NCBI GenBank assembly: GCA_016777395.1
Contig: JADHRO010000071.1
Coordinates: 1-9,339, forward strand
Direction: 5' to 3'
Source: Chitinophagales bacterium
GTDB taxonomy: Bacteria; Bacteroidota; Bacteroidia; Chitinophagales; UBA8649
Length of the DNA: 9,339 nucleotides
The translations under genes and the position numbers were made by a program. Numbering within the stretch: the stretch's first letter is position 1; the number at the start of each line of letters is the position of its first letter. The notes under the pieces were generated by a model. That model ran no database searches. It was not told where the DNA came from and was given only the letters and a program-made list of their open reading frames with translations. Below, piece by piece: positions 1 to 6,877 of this stretch.

Positions 1-307
1 AATAGTTGATTATTTTTTCTTCAAGCTTATCAAAATCTTCCGTGGAGAACGGTAAATTAATGGCATTCCAGTCTACAGCATTTTCTGTGGTAGCATCTTT
101 TACAATAAACCTATCTTTCGGTGATCTTCCCGTGAATTCACCCGTATTAATAGCTATTGCTCCGTTATCAGCAAAAACACCTTGTTTCAATTCAATCGTC
201 TTCTTAGCTAAATCATCACTAGAAAGGTTCCAAAACTGTTTACCCGTAGTTTTTATTCCTAAATTCATCAATGAATTGCGAGCTATTTGATTGCCTAACA
301 CTGCCAT
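1..307 (-). CDS. pckA: Phosphoenolpyruvate carboxykinase (ATP), N-terminal part, cut by left edge
   Basis: Reading the minus strand from the ATG at 307 gives 102 uninterrupted codons that leave the window at base 1. Residues 56-70 contain TGRSPKDRFIVKD, the signature of ATP-dependent PEP carboxykinase; R61 aligns with the oxaloacetate-binding arginine (Arg65) of the E. coli enzyme. The preceding stretch (LGIKTTGKQFWNLS, then ADNGAIAINTGEF) and the following VDWNAINLPFS also match the family's N-terminal domain. The enzyme converts oxaloacetate and ATP to PEP, CO2 and ADP in the cytoplasm, the entry step of gluconeogenesis. The P-loop, metal-binding and lid residues lie outside the window, so catalytic integrity cannot be judged. 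A TTG/TAACTTTA promoter candidate lies just upstream, suggesting separate transcription from the lipoprotein gene before it. Identification is by recalled family motifs, and is strong. Confidence 0.93.
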   Translation of the reverse strand, partial: MAVLGNQIARNSLMNLGIKTTGKQFWNLSSDDLAKKTIELKQGVFADNGAIAINTGEFTGRSPKDRFIVKDATTENAVDWNAINLPFSTEDFDKLEEKIINY

Positions 308-329
308 AGTATTCGTTTGATTAGGCCTG

Positions 330-361
330 TAAAGTTAGTATTTATTTTTCGCTTGATTCAA
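330..361 (-). promoter_or_regulatory. Candidate pckA promoter (Bacteroidota type)
   Basis: On the minus strand a TTG (361-359) is followed after 21 bp by TAACTTTA (337-330), one base off the Bacteroidota -7 consensus TAnnTTTG. The known spacing between the -33 TTG and the -7 box is about 17-23 bp, so the arrangement fits. The predicted start would leave a leader of roughly 15 nt before the pckA ATG at 307. AT-rich DNA yields such matches by chance, so this is tentative. Confidence 0.35.
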
Positions 362-442
362 GGCTTTTATGCTTTTTTTAAGTATTTCTTTCAAGCAATC
401 AAAGTGTATAAATAACACTAAGTAAAGCTTCCCCACCTTAGC

Positions 443-2356
443 CTAAATCACTTTAAACGCTGTACGTCTATTTATTCCTTTATTCTCCTCGCTATCATTA
501 GGAACTATGGCCTGACTTTCTCCATACCCCTTATAAGTCAATCGAGAAGAGGATACTCCTTGCTTGAGTAAATAATCAAACACGGCTTTTGCTCTTTGCT
601 CACTAAGAATCAAATTGTACTCCTCAGTTCCATCACTATCCGTATGTCCTCCGACCTCCAGTTTCAAGGAATTGTTTTCTTGCAAATAATCAAGTAAAAC
701 TGCCAATTCCACTTTTGAGGATTCCTTGAGTACGGCCTGACCGCTGCTGAAAAAAATATTCTTTAAAATAAATTCTTGTCCTACTCCAATTCTAGTCATT
801 TCCGCGATTAACTCAAGCACTTTTCCCTCTAGGCTATCCTCTAATGAAAATGACGCTGAATAAGGCAAATAACCTTCTACATTAGCAGCATAAGAATAAT
901 TGTATCCAGCAGGAAGTGTTACTAAAAAACTTCCATTTACGACATCTGAACTTAAGGTCTTGTAGACTGCTCCACTCTCTAATTCGGAAATTTTAATATT
1001 TGCCCTTAGGTATTCTTTGCTTATTCTATCCCTCACCAATCCTTTTACACTTATGACCACTGCAGGCTGAGCAGACCGAGGAAGCTCAAAGCTGTATATG
1101 TCCATATCCCCAAAACCTCCCTCACGATTTGATGAAAAATAAGCAGTTTTTCCGTCGGCGGCTACATACAAACCAAATTCGACTTCACTTGAATTTATGG
1201 GATATCCTAAATTGACAGGAACGCTCCATTCCCCATTTTCTTTCAATGAACTCTTATAAACATCTGTTTTCCCCAATCCAGGATGGCCGTTAGAAGCAAA
1301 ATACAGCGTTTTTCCGTCTGGATGCAGATAAGGTCGCTGTTCATCACCTGGTGTATTGATAACCCCGCTTAGATTTTGTAATTCTCCAAACTGACCATTT
1401 CCATCAATAGTAGAAATATATATATCACTGCCTCCGTATCCATCATCACTCTTTCTCACTAAAAAAAGTTGCTTAGAGTCAGCAGAAATAACCGGCTGGG
1501 ATTCCCAATTTCTAGAATTTATAGCACGTCCCATATTCACTGGAGCACGCCACTCCTCTCCTACTTTTTTAGCGATGTAAATATCGAACCGGCCATAATT
1601 GTCTTCCATTCGGTCACTAGCAAAAAATAAATACCTGCCATCCTGTGTTATGCTGTGCGCCCCTTCCTGAGTATTTTGTTTGTTCACGCCTTTGACAGCT
1701 TCTCTGGCTTTCCATTCACCGTCTAGAAATTGTGCCGAATAGATATCCTCATTGGGGTACCTACCCTGTTTATTGTTTACGGTAAAATATACAAATTCAT
1801 TGTCCGCTGTTATGGATGGAAAATACTCTGCTTGCTCAGAATTAACGGCTGGACCTAAATTCTGTGGATTAAAATTTACCGGATTAGCCACTGCATTTTT
1901 TGACAATTCGATGCTTCCAAGTAAAACACTTGATAGCCAATCTGTGTAGCTGGAAGGTTTTCTTTTGTCTTCATATTTTTTCGCATAAAATTGAGCTTTC
2001 TCCCAATCTTTGAGATAAAGGAAGCACCTTCCAATTTCGTAATAGGTTTTGGTCAAGGTAGAGTCAGCATTTATAATTGCCTCGTATTGAACAGCAGCAT
2101 TTTCATAGTCTAAATAAAGATTCTGATAGAGGTTGGCCAATTGCAATCGAGCATCGATAAAATCGGGATCAATGCTTACTGCTTTTTCAAAGCCTTCCAT
2201 CGCCAATTGATACCGACCAAACACTAAATGTTCATCAGCCTGTTTATATGCTTCTTGTGCCTTTTTACTCCCTTCATTCTGGGCTAGACTGAGCTGTGTA
2301 TTGCACGAAGTGAATAGCAATATTACAAGCAAATATATATGTATTTTCATATTCAT
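443..2356 (-). CDS. PorE-like OmpA-family lipoprotein (TPR, PD40 propeller, regulatory-like domain, OmpA_C)
   Basis: The protein is 637 aa from the ATG at 2356. The frame extends to a TTG at 2365, but ATG 2356 or ATG 2350 is likelier; purine-rich AAAAGA lies just upstream. A lipoprotein signal ends in LFTSC, with C18 as lipidated residue. TPR-like helices follow at about 31-137. A PD40/WD40-like propeller spans about 167-422, with five recognisable blades each ending DIY or DVY. A carboxypeptidase-regulatory-like beta domain lies at about 434-517 and an OmpA_C domain at about 527-637. The OmpA_C domain keeps the peptidoglycan-binding pair, D573 in GHTD and R588 in LSEQRA, 15 residues apart as in OmpA. 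This domain order is that of PorE (PG1058) of Porphyromonas gingivalis, a T9SS-associated outer-membrane lipoprotein. Bacteroidota carry many paralogues, so orthology to PorE is not established. It probably anchors an envelope complex to peptidoglycan on the periplasmic side. Confidence 0.88.
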   Translation of the reverse strand: MNMKIHIYLLVILLFTSCNTQLSLAQNEGSKKAQEAYKQADEHLVFGRYQLAMEGFEKAVSIDPDFIDARLQLANLYQNLYLDYENAAVQYEAIINADSTLTKTYYEIGRCFLYLKDWEKAQFYAKKYEDKRKPSSYTDWLSSVLLGSIELSKNAVANPVNFNPQNLGPAVNSEQAEYFPSITADNEFVYFTVNNKQGRYPNEDIYSAQFLDGEWKAREAVKGVNKQNTQEGAHSITQDGRYLFFASDRMEDNYGRFDIYIAKKVGEEWRAPVNMGRAINSRNWESQPVISADSKQLFLVRKSDDGYGGSDIYISTIDGNGQFGELQNLSGVINTPGDEQRPYLHPDGKTLYFASNGHPGLGKTDVYKSSLKENGEWSVPVNLGYPINSSEVEFGLYVAADGKTAYFSSNREGGFGDMDIYSFELPRSAQPAVVISVKGLVRDRISKEYLRANIKISELESGAVYKTLSSDVVNGSFLVTLPAGYNYSYAANVEGYLPYSASFSLEDSLEGKVLELIAEMTRIGVGQEFILKNIFFSSGQAVLKESSKVELAVLLDYLQENNSLKLEVGGHTDSDGTEEYNLILSEQRAKAVFDYLLKQGVSSSRLTYKGYGESQAIVPNDSEENKGINRRTAFKVI

Positions 2357-2388
2357 TCTTTTCAAGTAGTAAGGGTTAAAAGTCGTGC

Positions 2389-2396
2389 CAAATTTA
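2389..2396 (-). promoter_or_regulatory. Candidate -7 element of the PorE-like gene
   Basis: The minus strand reads TAAATTTG, a perfect match to the Bacteroidota -7 box TAnnTTTG. It sits in the short gap between the queE stop and the PorE-like start, 32 bp before the ATG at 2356. No TTG is seen at the -33 distance. It suggests that the lipoprotein gene can be transcribed independently of queE. Confidence 0.4.
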
Positions 2397-2418
2397 CTTA
2401 ATAGGTAGAAGATTAATA

Positions 2419-3057
2419 CTAGGGTATATTCATATACTTATGGACTTGCAGAGAAATTCTAAAGTGAGGGTTTTCCTTTACATAAGAAATAATTTCCGGC
2501 ATCAAGTCTTCACTATGGCTCCACTCTGGCTGAAGAAAAAGCTTACATTTGATATTCACTAATAGAGCATACTTTTGGGCAAACCTGAAATCATTTTCAT
2601 GTGCTATTATAACCTTTAGCTCATCTGCTAAATCAATGCATTCTTTAAGTGCTTTTTTAAATCGCTTAGGAGAAACACAAACCCAATCCCAATCGCCCGT
2701 AATCGGATAAGCTCCGCTGGTTTCAATATGTGTTTTTAATCCCATAGAATGAATCATGCTTGTTAATGGATCCAAATCATACATGGCTGGTTCTCCGCCA
2801 GTTACAACTACAATTTCAGCCTTAGACTCACCGAGTAATTCTTTTAGGGTAAGTAAAGGAACAATTTCATGCTCCTGGGCGTCCCAACTCTCTTTCACAT
2901 CACACCAAGGGCATTCAACATCACAACCAGCCAAACGAATAAAATATGCTGCTGTACCTTGATGGTAGCCTTCACCTTGTATGGTGTAGAAGCTTTCCAT
3001 AACAGGCAAAGCGAGCTTGCTGTCAAACTGTTGACTTTCTGCATTCGTTTTAATCAT
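2419..3057 (-). CDS. queE: 7-carboxy-7-deazaguanine synthase (radical SAM)
   Basis: QueE converts 6-carboxytetrahydropterin to 7-carboxy-7-deazaguanine, the ring-contraction step on the way to preQ0 and queuosine in tRNA. The 212-residue protein has the usual family length. The N-terminal part carries ESFYTIQGEG, the typical QueE opening, then the cluster motif C45-x3-C49-x2-C52 in GCDVECPWCD, followed by KESW, close to the GCPxxCxWCDTKxTW pattern of enterobacterial QueE. GGEP at 87-90 is the SAM-binding motif. The C-terminus (RISLQVHKYMNIP) matches the family's conserved HK...IP ending. The ATG at 3057 lies 17 bp after the stop of the upstream lipoprotein gene, so the two are probably co-transcribed. 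No queC, queD, queF or DNA-modification dpd genes are visible, so use in queuosine synthesis rather than DNA modification is assumed from the family. Confidence 0.95.
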   Translation of the reverse strand: MIKTNAESQQFDSKLALPVMESFYTIQGEGYHQGTAAYFIRLAGCDVECPWCDVKESWDAQEHEIVPLLTLKELLGESKAEIVVVTGGEPAMYDLDPLTSMIHSMGLKTHIETSGAYPITGDWDWVCVSPKRFKKALKECIDLADELKVIIAHENDFRFAQKYALLVNIKCKLFLQPEWSHSEDLMPEIISYVKENPHFRISLQVHKYMNIP

Positions 3058-3074
3058 CGCGTAAAATTACGAAA

Positions 3075-3908
3075 CTAAAGTGATTCTAATTGAAATATAC
3101 TGTGCTTAAAATCTTTAGGTATAAGTAATTGATTAGCCCTTACCTCTAGCGTAAATTCAACTGGTTTGTAGGTATCCGTGGTGTAAAAAATGACTTTTAA
3201 ATCAAAATCGACACCCTCATCAGCGAATCCATCCTGTGCAGTGAAATACAATTTCTTTCCTGCATTCAACTGAATCGCATTGTCTTCGATTGGCATGAGT
3301 TCTAGAACCGGATTGGATACATCTAAAATATCTAGCCAATTGGCATCAATAGCTTCCAAACTAATTGTTTTTAGCAAGCCATCTTGGCTTGCATAGTTGA
3401 AAATTCCTAAGGTATTTTCTTTACTAATGGACCTTATTTTTGTTGATGGTGCACCATTTTTTGAATAAAATCCTAAGTAACGCTTGTTGGATTCATCAAC
3501 AAACAAAACCTCTAATTTATCATAAGTATATTCTAGAATACATGCTCCTGATTGTAGACTGTAAATTCCATAACTCGCATCTGAATCATAGCTCGTAGTT
3601 TCGGCTACTAGAGTCGATTTAGTCATTTCAAATCCTTTGCCCTTAAAGTCTATTGACCAGTCAGCAGAATCAGTTATTGGATAGACCGGTGAAATATTAA
3701 AAATCGTTTGACTTAAGGTATCGTCTAAACTCTTTTTTTCCTTTATTGCAAAAACACCTTTGTTTTGGACCACCTTATAATATGCATTTTCTAAAATCTT
3801 TTGGCCATTTTGCGATAGAATGCTTGAACAATCGTGATGTAAGTCCAATTGCTCTTGTTGCGCACAGGCACTTATCAGTAGAAAACACCCAACAATAAAA
3901 TATTTCAT
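3075..3908 (-). CDS. Putative lipoprotein of unknown function
   Basis: The 277-residue product begins with a short lipoprotein signal (MKYFIVGCFLLISAC), with C15 as the probable lipidation site, so it is expected in the outer membrane or inner-membrane periplasmic face. After the signal I recognise no family or motif. The mature part is rich in short beta-type stretches and acidic residues, without TPR, propeller, OmpA or sorting-domain features. The C-terminal third (about 205-277) ends in alternating hydrophobic strands, compatible with a small beta-sandwich. It starts 27 bp after the stop of the T9SS-targeted hydrolase and stops 17 bp before queE, which suggests co-transcription with both. 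A role linked to the hydrolase is possible but rests only on proximity. The ATG at 3908 directly precedes a convincing signal, so the start is secure. Confidence 0.8.
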   Translation of the reverse strand: MKYFIVGCFLLISACAQQEQLDLHHDCSSILSQNGQKILENAYYKVVQNKGVFAIKEKKSLDDTLSQTIFNISPVYPITDSADWSIDFKGKGFEMTKSTLVAETTSYDSDASYGIYSLQSGACILEYTYDKLEVLFVDESNKRYLGFYSKNGAPSTKIRSISKENTLGIFNYASQDGLLKTISLEAIDANWLDILDVSNPVLELMPIEDNAIQLNAGKKLYFTAQDGFADEGVDFDLKVIFYTTDTYKPVEFTLEVRANQLLIPKDFKHSIFQLESL

Positions 3909-3935
3909 AAAGAAGTAACGCTTTTGAAGTAAAAT

Positions 3936-5564
3936 TTATTTTTTCACAAAAGAACCTTGATGTTGTAAACTTTCACCAATATGCAAATAATATACCCCTG
4001 CACTTAAGGCTGAAATATTTACCATAGGCTCCGTGCCAGATTGAAAATCAAATGAGTAAACAATTTTTCCTTGATTATCCATTATTTTCACTGTTTCATT
4101 GGACGTTAGATTTATGTCAAGTACAATAAACTGGCTACTTGGGTTGGGATAAACATTCACTACAATTTGATCAGTTTGAGTGCTTAATCCTGTAACACTC
4201 TCTACGTTAAATCGTTTGTCATTTGCGCAGCCTGTTGTTTTGTGCGTTAATTCTACCTCGTAAAATATAGAGGCTTGCACATTAGAAACGCTTGTTCCAG
4301 TGCTTCCATCTGACCACAAAACATCATAGTTATCTATATCCTCTCCAAGCACATCCACGGTATATGAGTTGGCAGCAGGATCGTAATTTATCAAAATTTC
4401 AATGCCATTATTTAGTAAATTACCAAAAAACAATCTTGCTGCGATTAATGCGTCATCAATGCATCCACCATGGTCCTCATTAGTTAAGAAGACGGCCTGT
4501 GCGTCAGGAGCGCCATTGTAATTCCATACAGAATCTGCAACCTCCGAGTTTCTGTAATAAACCTGCTCATCACCTGTACAATAGTACATGCGAATCTTGG
4601 TTTTAGGAGTCCAATCTAACAAATCATTCTCTTCTAATCTTACCTTAAATGGATAATTTGGGTCGTTGTAAAAAGCATCTATAGTCTGCGCTGTAAACAT
4701 ATTTAAAGGAAAAGGGTCGCATTGCCCATTAATAAAACTCATATCAAAATTATGCCCGATTAAATAGTACGGCATTAATGAATCATAAGGTGAAATGAAA
4801 ACTTCTTGTATGCTATCATACAAATCGTGATAAACCGATTGATATCCCATAACAATATAGGGCAAATAGCCAGGAGTAGCATAGGGCTGTCCATTATCTA
4901 CAAAGTCCGCTTGAGAACCAGAAAGATCATAGGCTCCACTCATTGGCATAGCTGCAGTAACATTGAACTCATCTGGATACAACTCTTCAATATATTTAGC
5001 CGTTGCGGCTGTTGCGTGCCCTCCTTGAGAATAACCAAAAAGGAATAATTGATTATTTAGCTCAAATGATAAATCCGATTGCAGATCGCGTGCTGCTCTC
5101 ATTAGATTGATTGCAGAATGGCCTTGAGAAAATCCATGTTGATAAGGATGCAAATCAATGATTGACCCACCCAAACCTATATAATCAGGAGCAACTAAGA
5201 CATTCCCTTCTGCGGCAAAGACCAAACATATAAATAGCTCACCGCTTCCGTATGATGGCACACCTAATTTTTCAGAGCTAGTCCCATGCTGATAACTAAT
5301 GAGTGGTGGCTTACAATCCATATTTCTAGGAATAGCTAGAGCACCAGTTACAAGCGTTAAACTGTCGTTGTACTCTGTCCGATAAAATACTCGATACAAA
5401 TCAACTTCGTATTCGGGTACAAGAGCACCTGTTGCGCCAAAATCGGCAACCACTTGTTCCAGATCAGCAATTGTGTATGTTTGAATGAATTCGTAAGACT
5501 CTACCTGAGCTCTTACAAAATTTAAATGGAAAAAAAGGATAATTAAAAAGTATTTTATCTTCAT
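3936..5564 (-). CDS. Secreted alpha/beta hydrolase (lipase/esterase-like) with T9SS type A sorting domain
   Basis: The 542-residue protein starts with a Sec signal (about 1-19, ending VRA before Q20). The alpha/beta hydrolase domain covers about 55-385: ISYQHGTSS (89-97) looks like the oxyanion-hole strand, GYSQGG (177-182) is the nucleophile elbow with S179, D332 in TGDEQV and H365 in EDHGG complete a plausible triad. It resembles secretory-lipase-type hydrolases; the substrate cannot be read from sequence. Residues of about 390-458, with LWSDGSTGTSVSNV and a terminal TTGC, resemble SprB-like or PKD-like adhesive modules. The last 75 residues are a type A T9SS sorting domain: NVYPNPSSQF (470-479), VKIMDNQGK, then LSAGVYYLHI and a lysine ending. 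Such proteins cross the outer membrane through T9SS and are released or attached to the cell surface. The gene probably heads a unit with the downstream lipoprotein and queE. Confidence 0.92.
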   Translation of the reverse strand: MKIKYFLIILFFHLNFVRAQVESYEFIQTYTIADLEQVVADFGATGALVPEYEVDLYRVFYRTEYNDSLTLVTGALAIPRNMDCKPPLISYQHGTSSEKLGVPSYGSGELFICLVFAAEGNVLVAPDYIGLGGSIIDLHPYQHGFSQGHSAINLMRAARDLQSDLSFELNNQLFLFGYSQGGHATAATAKYIEELYPDEFNVTAAMPMSGAYDLSGSQADFVDNGQPYATPGYLPYIVMGYQSVYHDLYDSIQEVFISPYDSLMPYYLIGHNFDMSFINGQCDPFPLNMFTAQTIDAFYNDPNYPFKVRLEENDLLDWTPKTKIRMYYCTGDEQVYYRNSEVADSVWNYNGAPDAQAVFLTNEDHGGCIDDALIAARLFFGNLLNNGIEILINYDPAANSYTVDVLGEDIDNYDVLWSDGSTGTSVSNVQASIFYEVELTHKTTGCANDKRFNVESVTGLSTQTDQIVVNVYPNPSSQFIVLDINLTSNETVKIMDNQGKIVYSFDFQSGTEPMVNISALSAGVYYLHIGESLQHQGSFVKK

Positions 5565-5583
5565 TTTTTTAAGTTTTTATAAA

Positions 5584-5628
5584 AATAAGCATTCTGAAGT
5601 AATTGAACTAAAATTAGAAGTGCTTATT
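5584..5628 (-). terminator. Hairpin with U-rich tail between folD and the secreted hydrolase
   Basis: The arms 5584-5595 and 5616-5628 pair as 8 bp (AATAAGCA with TGCTTATT) plus 4 bp (TTCT with AGAA), separated by one bulged base, with a 20-nt loop. In minus-strand RNA the 3' arm runs directly into UUUAUAAAAAC, giving a U-rich tail. It lies 130 bp after the folD stop and 20 bp before the hydrolase ATG. It may be an intrinsic terminator for folD, or an attenuator or operator for the hydrolase. The stem is AT-rich and therefore weak. Confidence 0.4.
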
Positions 5629-5758
5629 CAATTAAACTTTAAGATTAAATTGGACTGTACTCAATTTATCTCTATTTCTTATGCTCGCCCTTTTAATTAT
5701 TTCGCAATAAATTGAAAAATAGTGCAGATAAATAAGATCTATTATAGGAATATTAGGT

Positions 5759-6631
5759 TTATTTTTCTTCCGCTGCGCGCAAGGTGTTTTGCATCAAAGA
5801 CACTACGGTCATCGGACCCACTCCTCCCGGAACTGGAGTTATAAATTCACACTTCGGGGAAACGCTATCAAAATGGACATCTCCTTTTAGTGCATATCCA
5901 CGCTTTTTTGAAGGGTCTGCCACTCTAGTAATACCTACATCAATTACCGTAACACCTTCTTTGACCATATCTCCTGTGATGAACTCTGCCCTTCCTAAAG
6001 CGACAATAAGTATGTCAGCTTGCAAGCAAATTTCTTTCAAATTTTTAGTTCGGGAATGACAGAGCGTGACGGTAGCATTTCCTTGATTACTTGAGGCACT
6101 CATCAATATACTCATCGGTCTACCTACAATATTACTCCTTCCCACAACAACGCAATGCATACCTTCAGTTTTAACATTAGCTCGATCTAGTAAAGTGATA
6201 ATGCCTTTAGGGGTTGCAGAAACAAATGTTTCTTGGCCTAAGGTTAGCTTTCCAATATTCACTGGATGAAATCCGTCGACATCCTTTTCTGGAGCAATCG
6301 CATTGATGACAGCTTCTGCATTGATGTGTTTGGGCAGTGGTAGCTGGACAATAAACCCATCAACACTTGCGTCATTGTTTAACTCTTGAACGGCGTTTAA
6401 AACTTCTTCCTCACTGGTAGAATCAGGAAATCTCAACAGCGTAGATTCAAAACCAACTTGATCGCAACTTTTTACTTTGTGGCCCACATAAGTCTCGCTA
6501 GCTCCATCTGTTCCTACTAAAATAGCTGCAAGATGTGGCCGCTTTTCGCCAGAAGCAATCCGTTTATCAACCTCTATTTTAATTTCTTCCTTAATGGTTT
6601 GAGCCATTGCTTTGCCGTCTAATAATTGCAT
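5759..6631 (-). CDS. folD: Bifunctional methylenetetrahydrofolate dehydrogenase / methenyltetrahydrofolate cyclohydrolase
   Basis: FolD oxidises 5,10-methylene-THF to 5,10-methenyl-THF with NADP and hydrolyses that to 10-formyl-THF, supplying one-carbon units for purine and formyl-Met synthesis in the cytoplasm. The 290-residue length is standard. Visible signatures are the catalytic Y48-xxx-K52 (YVGHK), Q96 in the VQLPLP strand, D119 in PEKDVDGFHP, the nucleotide-binding GRSNIVGRP (164-172) and the C-terminal PVPGGVGPMT (266-275). All key residues are present, so both activities are expected. The ATG at 6631 (MQLLDGKAMAQ) fits the family N-terminus. The gene stands apart from its neighbours, with 246 bp upstream and 194 bp downstream, and is probably its own transcription unit. 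A weak -7-like TATCTTTA lies at 6659-6652 on the minus strand, without a -33 TTG. Confidence 0.97.
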   Translation of the reverse strand: MQLLDGKAMAQTIKEEIKIEVDKRIASGEKRPHLAAILVGTDGASETYVGHKVKSCDQVGFESTLLRFPDSTSEEEVLNAVQELNNDASVDGFIVQLPLPKHINAEAVINAIAPEKDVDGFHPVNIGKLTLGQETFVSATPKGIITLLDRANVKTEGMHCVVVGRSNIVGRPMSILMSASSNQGNATVTLCHSRTKNLKEICLQADILIVALGRAEFITGDMVKEGVTVIDVGITRVADPSKKRGYALKGDVHFDSVSPKCEFITPVPGGVGPMTVVSLMQNTLRAAEEK

Positions 6632-6728
6632 ACTTTTAAAAATTTATGGTATAAAGATATCTAGACTTTCGTTTTATTAAAAACTAATCTAGATTTTCTA
6701 TTGATAAGATTACATGTAAAAAGTATCT

Positions 6729-6771
6729 AAAAAAATAAATACTGAACTTAAGCACTTTTTCATAGCGCTCA
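6729..6771 (-). terminator. Possible terminator downstream of the GH3 gene
   Basis: In minus-strand RNA, UGAGCGCU (6771-6764) can pair with AGUGCUUA (6756-6749) over 8 bp including two G-U pairs, closing a 7-nt loop. A run of seven U (6735-6729) follows 13 nt later. The hairpin lies about 110 bp after the GH3 stop and about 120 bp before the folD start. The long gap between stem and U-run makes this a weak candidate. Confidence 0.25.
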
Positions 6772-6788
6772 TTAGCTCATGATCTAAT
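6771..6788. repeat. Imperfect 18-bp palindrome in the GH3-folD gap
   Basis: ATTAGCTCATGATCTAAT pairs with itself at eight of nine positions; only the sixth pair (C against T) fails. It lies about 140 bp upstream of the folD start and touches the possible terminator hairpin. Its form is like a dimeric-regulator operator, but no regulator gene or second copy is present in the window to support that. Confidence 0.3.
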
Positions 6789-6877
6789 CAGTCCATAATG
6801 GAGGCGAGTGCCAATTGAAGAAGAGGAATTCCGATTAACAGGAAAAGAGCAAAGCGAAACAAGGGAGAAAACTAAGC

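Noticed and set aside
6..290. Plus-strand open frame of 94 residues at the left edge
   Set aside because: It is the antisense shadow of pckA, whose minus-strand frame shows the clear TGRSPKDRF signature.
351..396. Inverted repeat GCTTGA / TCAAGC downstream of the PorE-like gene
   Set aside because: The stem is about 8 bp with a 34-nt loop and no U-run follows on the minus strand, so it is not a credible terminator.
4806..6059. Plus-strand open frames inside the hydrolase and folD genes
   Set aside because: They are antisense to well-identified genes, show no recognisable family and have low-complexity or shadow-like composition.
6659..6693. Direct repeat ATCTAGA upstream of folD (6659-6665 and 6687-6693)
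   Set aside because: Two short copies only, containing the common palindrome TCTAGA; too little to call a regulatory site.
5619..6757. Inverted 9-mer TAAGCACTT flanking folD (5619-5627 and 6749-6757)
   Set aside because: Nine bases in AT-rich intergenic DNA recur by chance, and each copy is already explained as part of a separate hairpin arm.
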